From the NCBI RefSeq assembly GCF_050436995.1, contig NC_134755.1:2047001-2111000 (forward strand): 64,000 bases of DNA. Reading direction: 5' to 3'. The number at the start of each line of letters is the position of its first letter. Within the stretch, counting starts at the first letter, position 1. Positions 59,213 through 64,000 of this stretch are shown in pieces. A program made the translations under genes and the position numbers. The notes under the pieces are model-generated. The model saw only the letters and a program-made list of their open reading frames with translations, was not told the DNA's origin and searched no databases. This DNA is from Anticarsia gemmatalis (lineage: Eukaryota; Arthropoda; Insecta; Lepidoptera; Erebidae).

Positions 59213-59643
59213 TGTCGGAATATGAAAAGAGTATAAAGACTCTTTGGTCGGAATGAGGTCGTATACAGGAAGCCAACGCCATCTAGTGGCGTTCGATGGA
59301 GTTAGTGGCGCGCGTTGTTCGAATTTGACAGATGTGATTCTCTTCTGTTTTGGCGGGAATGGCGCGTGGACGACACTGAACCATCGCGCATTCTGTATTA
59401 CGAATAATTACGTTATAACTGTTGTTTACTGTACTTACTTGTAAATATAAAGTGTTTAAATGTACGAGTGTGACTTATTATCTATCTGACACTACCCCAC
59501 GACGCCCACAGTCGATGAATAAGGTTTATCACAATGAGTACCTATGATGATGGAGGAAGACAACCCAGAGAACCCACACCCCTCCGTCATATCATATTAT
59601 TATCAATCATATAACCCGCAACGACGACGACGCGACGACGACA
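59213..59643 (+). repeat. 3' long terminal repeat (431 bp)
   Basis: Same length and essentially the same sequence as the 5' LTR, with one C/T difference noticed. It is followed by AATA, the target duplication. Just upstream is a small hairpin, cacacg-agga-cgtgtg (59182-59197), then gcaggatggccg, where a polypurine tract would be expected. The tract itself is not strongly purine-rich. Confidence 0.93.
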
Positions 59644-59810
59644 AATACTATAGTGTCTCGTTCAAGGCAAGGTAGTATTCAAATTTTGACATTTGAACCA
59701 GTTTGGACAAAAATACTATGATTCTTATGAGTATAATTAAGGTGGGTCTACTTTAAAGTAGCCGATGAGTGGTGCACAAGACAAGCAAAAATTCGTGTAA
59801 TGTGAACTAA

Positions 59811-60000
59811 TGGCCTCCGTGGAGCAATGGTTAAGGTCGTTTGCCAAAGTAGTCTATTGCGACGAGAAGAATAAGAATCGTGAGTTCGATTCCTACACGG
59901 TACAATATTTTTGTAATTTGTTTCTTGCATGTTTGTAAAAATCCCCGCGACATTAGAGTAATTATTAACGCAGCAGTTTTATTAAAAAAGAAAAGAGAGA
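59811..60000 (+). repeat. SINE family S1 copy
   Basis: Box A 'tggcctccgtggagcaatgg' then ttaag; box B 'gagttcgattcctacacgg'; closing 'ccccgcgacattagagtaat' then tattaacgcagcag. It has a family-typical length. It lies 167 bp after the LTR element. Confidence 0.85.
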
Positions 60001-60436
60001 TACAAGCGCATTTCTCAAAAAGGTTCTCGGCGCGTGATTTGCTCGTACTCCACTTGTGTTCATATTATATAACATATACCCATCTTTATATTATAAGAGT
60101 CTTAACGACATACGAGTAATATAATTCAAGTCCCACGCAATATGTCGAGAGTTCTATTTATAAAACACACGCCACACGCTTCTTGTCATTTAAATATAGG
60201 TTTTGGTGCTATAAAATTTATAGTCATATATCATAATAACTTGAGACAAACTTTTTGCTATGAAGAGATTTTTAAACAGTTTTTGAAGCAATTGACGAGC
60301 CAAATCTGCAGCAAAGTCTTTATATTCCCTTATAGCCCTTATATTCTTCAGCTAAGCTCTTAGCCAAAGTGGCGAATTAATTTCGAGAGCAAACCCGTAA
60401 CTAGGAGGACCTTAAAAGGTCAAATATCAAAATTTG

Positions 60437-60632
60437 GCTGCCTCCGTGACTCAGTGGTTTAGGTCGCCACGCCGCTACTATTGAGTCGTGGGTTCTATTC
60501 CCATGCGGAACAATATGTGTGTGATCCACTTATAACTATTTCGGGTCTGGTTGTACTTTGTGTCCGTTGTTTGTATGTTAGTCCCGAACGCAATACCTAG
60601 TGCAGAAGTTGTAAAATATAAAAAAATGCTTA
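60437..60632 (+). repeat. SINE family S1 copy
   Basis: 'tgcctccgtgactcagtggt' then ttaggtcgccacgccgctac; box B 'gtgggttctattcccatgcg'; 'ggttgtactttgtgtccgtt'. The 3' part is diverged and ends in aaaaaa. Confidence 0.85.
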
Positions 60633-60639
60633 TATCCTT

Positions 60640-61685
60640 TGCTAAAATGTTTTAAAAATATAAATAGCACCTTTAAGAGAACTCGTATAAAACAGGACGA
60701 GTTTAATTTTAATTCAATATCAACTTACGAGGACCAAATAAGTATTGTATTACACTTCTGTTGAAAGGAAGTTCTATAATACATCCTGTAGCCCACTCGA
60801 ACAAAAATAATTTGAACTCCAGTACCAGGATTCAATATTTTTAGATATTATTTATAGAGGAAAAGGAAAATTTTATTTATAGTTTTATCTCGACTACACA
60901 CTTATCTAAGAAATACGTGGACAGATTTATATAATTGCAACGTAACAAGTACTGTGTTAGCATTGAGTCAGATTGTAATAGATTGTTAGTTGTAATTTTT
61001 ACGAAATTCTGTGATATTACCCAGATATTTATAACTCAAGTACGGTCAATTTCTTCATACATATCTAAAGTAATCGCTTAAGCTAACAATTTAAGTTCTG
61101 ACATTCATTGCAATGTTAATCTCCCAAACGCAACATTTTGTGGGATCCAAATAAGTTTATACCCGTAGCGAAGTCTATCAATGATGATAATGGCGATAAT
61201 GGCTTCGGATATTATGGTCTAAATTTAGATTGTGTTAAATATCGTGTCCCATATAAAAGATTTTTAATACACGAACTGTTTTACAAATTCTAGCGCATAC
61301 TTTACGACCAGTACAATTTTAAACCAGAATATTTTATTTCTGTTCAAGTGAAAAATTCAAGTGAATTTCAGTCCATTTCGTGAGGGAAGTGAAGCATGAA
61401 TGTACTTAAGTAAATAAGTTCTTGTCAAGGCACGCTTAGAAGTTCAATACGTCTATATATAGCGCACAAGTACATGTTCCGAGTCGTTTGCGGGACCACC
61501 CTGTACATATGTATGTACAAAACACCCTGTACAGTCTGGAGCAAATATATGTGGGACTGTGTAATTATACCCCTTCAGGCTTATTTCAAAGTTTAAAAAT
61601 TAAAATATAATAGCTATTATTTAACTGTGATAAATATAGCAGCGGTTCGAAAACGTGTATGTTGTGTTTCATGTTGGTTTCGGAT
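60640..61685. other. Unassigned sequence
   Basis: A short doubled phrase 'caccctgtaca' near 61500 and 61525 brackets the palindrome tacatatgta. Nothing else recognised. Confidence 0.5.
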
Positions 61686-61689
61686 TTCA

Positions 61690-61835
61690 TAGTCATCATT
61701 ACGAGTATAGTACTCGTAACCGGCGGTCCTGCATGCCAAGATGTATGGATGTGAATGAAGCAAGAGAAGTTTGTAATGACCGTAGCAATTGCGTGCTTTG
61801 GACTCTGCCTAGTCCTATGGAAAAAAGGAGTGGTA
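61690..61835 (+). pseudogene. C-terminal relic of a non-LTR retroelement ORF
   Basis: Within a 64-codon frame (61655-61849) the translation includes STRNRRSCMPRCMDVNEARE and then VCNDRS. This is the best kept copy of that C-terminal motif here. Upstream there is no reverse transcriptase sequence. The Cys/Arg-rich end is of unknown role in the parent protein. Considered a dead fragment carried in a truncated insertion. Confidence 0.75.
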
Positions 61836-61883
61836 CGACGGTTAAGTAAAAATAATGGTTTTATTCTAACAAACAATTCCAAA

Positions 61884-62030
61884 TGCACGTATGGCGCAGT
61901 GGTTAAAGTGGTCACCTCGCTGCATTGTATATCAGTTATTTGCTTCCCATAGTACAAGCTCTGCTTAGTTTGGAATCAAATGACCGTGTGTGAGTTGTTC
62001 AATGATATTAATTATTTAATTATTTATTCC
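61884..62030 (+). repeat. SINE family S2, internally deleted
   Basis: 'tatggcgcagtggttaaagt' then ggtcacctcgctgc, joined to 'cccatagtacaagctctgct' then tagtttggaatcaaatgacc and gtgtgtgagttg. Box B is deleted, as in the 3.07-kb copy. Confidence 0.8.
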
Positions 62031-62062
62031 AGTTTTGGTACATTTGTGTCAGTTTATGAAAT

Positions 62063-62310
62063 ACTAGCTGACCCGCGCAACTTCGCTTGCGTCTCATAAG
62101 AGAGAATGGGTCATAATTTTCCCCGTTATTGTAACATTTTTTACTACTGCTCTGCTTCTATTGGTCGTAGCGTGATGATGTATAGCCTATAGCCTTCCGC
62201 GATAAATGGGCTATCTAACACTGAAAGAATTTTTCAAATCGGACCAGTAGTTCCTGAGATTAGCGCGTTCAAACAAACAAACTCTTCAGCTTTATAATAT
62301 TAGTATAGAT
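62063..62310 (+). repeat. CTAGCTGACCCG repeat (forward), longest copy
   Basis: Starts ctagctgacccgcgcaactt; includes 'gtcataattttccccgttat' then tgtaac, absent from the two other forward copies; ends ctttataatattagtataga. Confidence 0.85.
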
Positions 62311-62621
62311 TTAATTAATTATTTCAGTTTTTGGTACATTAGTGTAAGTTTATGAAATATGTATGTAGTAAGTTATTTATTTTTCCCCGTGCCTGTATTA
62401 AACGTACGTTAGCGTTTACGTACTTAGCGTGGAGTGACATGACGTGCTTAGGAAGTTGAGTACTAAGAATTATGTACAGTTATAAACTTCAAAGCTATGA
62501 ATAAAATATTTCATATATAAATCACACACGCAGACGCGAAAGTATACACCGTGTTTAGCTATATACAATGATAGGGTAAATCAATGAGTAGTCGTATACG
62601 CTATTATTCAGATCAACTATC

Positions 62622-62935
62622 TTGCCACCTTGGCGCAGTGGATAAAGTGGTCACCACGCCACTACCAGTGCGTCGAGAGGTCGTAGGTTAGATTCCCACA
62701 CAGAACAATTATTTGCGCGTTCTACAAATAATCGTTTCCGGATTGGTTGTATTTTGTGTACGTTGGGTGTATGTAGTAAAAGTTCCCGCAACACAAGAGC
62801 AATTCTATTGTATAGCAAGACAGAAAGTGTCATACACTATTTTAAGTAATAATACTATAATTTGTTTTCCATCTACACGCTAAGAAGAAGAAGCAGATGA
62901 ATACTTAATGCGGGAGATGTCTTTAAAAAAAAAAC
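62622..62935 (+). repeat. SINE family S1 copy split by a roughly 97-bp insert
   Basis: Head 'ccttggcgcagtggataaag' then tggtcaccacgccactacca; box B 'taggttagattcccacacag'; body up to 'caacacaagagcaattcta' (about 62807). The expected continuation 'ttaatgcgggagatgtcttt' then aaaaaaaa appears only at about 62905. The insert between has no inverted repeats that I can see. Confidence 0.75.
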
Positions 62936-63304
62936 TCATCAACAACATCCTATACATCCGAAACATAACAAAGTCTACTAAAATTATTCAGATGAACATT
63001 AGACACATTCAAAATCCTTCTGACCTAACATGACACATACAAGTATATAATAATAATATACAGTATAATTATACTACGCCAGTCTATCTCAGGCTCAAAA
63101 CTTAGTTATCTTTACGCTCTAGCTAAACCGAACAACTGGGAATTTCAACTACGTAGTTTCAGTTATAAAGCATATCTAGTAAAAAGTTTATGCCTAAGTA
63201 GCTAAGGATAGAAGTTATCTAGTTTTTGGTATGTTCTAAAAATGATGATAGTTGAAGCCTTTATAGTAAGTTATGGTAGATTAATTATTAGAAAATTAAT
63301 AAAT

Positions 63305-63545
63305 TGAAGCCAATAATACTCCTCTCTTGGGCAAAGGTCTTCTCTCGGAATGAGGGAGGCAGACCTTGAATCCACCACGCTGGCCAAGTGCGGAATAGGG
63401 ATTCGGCTCAAAAACTGTTCTATAGAACCCACAGGTACACAAGGTTGCATTACAATGTTTTCCTTCACCGTTGGAACGAATAGTAAATATTTCTAATACA
63501 CACATAACGTCTAAAAGTCATTGGTGTGTTGTCTCGGATACCAAC
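63305..63545 (-). repeat. SINE family S4-related repeat (reverse)
   Basis: On the minus strand: 'acggtgaaggaaaacattgt', 'gcacttggccagcgtggtgg' then attcaaggtctgcctccctc and 'gaagacctttgcccaagaga'. Overlapping minus frames of 65 and 69 codons are repeat shadows. Confidence 0.75.
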
Positions 63546-63739
63546 ATTTACACTCAACCACTTGCTTCTGTGGGAGGCGCATGCTTAGACTACTCGGGCC
63601 ACCCTGTTTTTTTATATAAATCTTTTTTTGCTAATTACTCTAGCACTAAGGATTTATCTGTGGACTTAAAAACATAATATTATTCGCAAAAACGCCCTCT
63701 ATTTAGAAATTAAATTTTGGACCACACAAATAATAAAAT

Positions 63740-63890
63740 TACTATGCGTGGGAATCGTACCAACGACCTTTCGATTATGACTAACTCGTATCAAAACCAA
63801 CACTGCAATAGCTATCTAGCCATATAGCGCAGATTGCACAAACATTTGCACCGCGTGGTAATTGAACCCACTATATTTGATGCAAAGCAC
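63740..63890 (-). repeat. Two worn SINE heads
   Basis: 'gtgggaatcgtaccaacgac' and 'cgtggtaattgaaccca' resemble box B complements of tRNA-derived SINE heads. No bodies are recognisable. Confidence 0.4.
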
Positions 63891-64000
63891 ACCCACTCAA
63901 TGAATACAGCAGTTGATACACGCCATTTAAGTTTGGGAGTCTGAATATAGCTACAAGCCGCACAGCTCGAAATTCAAACCATATATTGACAATAGAGGAG

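Larger units (their letters stand above)
56828..59643 (+). mobile_element. Complete young non-autonomous LTR retrotransposon (probably Ty3/Gypsy type)
   Basis: Two direct 431-bp copies (56828-57258 and 59213-59643) begin TGTCGG and end GACGACA, and flank a 1,954-bp interior. The four bases outside each end are AATA, consistent with a 4-bp target duplication. By eye the LTRs differ at one position (tgtacctacttg against tgtacttacttg), so insertion should be recent. The interior has no long gag-pol frame. It keeps a damaged zinc-knuckle trace near 57497, a GC-rich Gly/Cys block, a stretch resembling an integrase C-terminus near 58291 and a 46-bp hairpin array. The 4-bp duplication and the integrase-like stretch favour Gypsy over Copia, but this is inference. 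With so little coding sequence it must have been moved by proteins supplied in trans. The + orientation follows the order knuckle then integrase remnant. Confidence 0.93.

Overview
This window looks like gene-free, AT-rich nuclear DNA from a moth or butterfly (Lepidoptera), either intergenic or deep intronic. Reading both strands and the translations, I found no open frame that I could tie to a host protein, no clear exon chain and no rRNA or functional tRNA gene. Open frames rarely exceed 100 codons. The three longest lie on repeats inside one retrotransposon and are explained by repeat composition. The lepidopteran assignment rests on repeat families I recognise from that order: SINE heads with the 'gcctccgtggcgcagtggttt' type of promoter, repeats opening CTAGCTGACCCGCGCAAC, non-LTR 3' ends with TTGATT tails, and retroelement C-termini reading RNRRxCMxRCMDVNEAREVC. 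I cannot name the species.

Layout. 0-16 kb: scattered short inverted-repeat elements (MITEs), a compact cluster of four MITE copies at 5.77-6.29 kb, SINE pieces, and a diverged 148-bp tandem duplication at 11.47-11.76 kb. 16-30 kb: a MITE with a second, piggyBac-like MITE inserted in it at TTAA (16.5 kb); a GC-rich hairpin element that appears to sit inside a SINE (17.56 kb); a SINE whose promoter region is duplicated head to head (18.3 kb); and a long perfect palindrome with a second hairpin (29.05 kb). 30-56 kb: a 337-bp fold-back repeat (29.9 kb), many more MITE copies, a SINE with a perfect 11-bp target duplication (39.1 kb), and palindromes at 49.5 and 55.9 kb. 56.8-59.6 kb: a complete, very young, non-autonomous LTR retrotransposon. 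59.8-64 kb: a cluster of tRNA-derived SINEs.

The most notable object is the LTR element at 56,828-59,643. Its 431-bp LTRs differ at one site that I could find and it has an AATA target duplication. Its 1.95-kb interior has lost almost all coding capacity. What remains is a damaged zinc-knuckle trace and a short segment resembling an integrase C-terminus. The interior also holds two unusual blocks: a GC-rich tract open as a Gly/Cys-rich frame, and a 46-bp tandem array in which every unit folds into two small hairpins. Nothing here amounts to a gene system in the usual sense. The interest is in the structure and recent activity of non-coding mobile elements.

The most abundant recognised family is a roughly 175-bp MITE with about 20 copies in 64 kb, in both orientations. 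A few copies carry the same arm at both ends. All alignments were done by eye, so boundaries are usually good to a few bases and identity statements are approximate.
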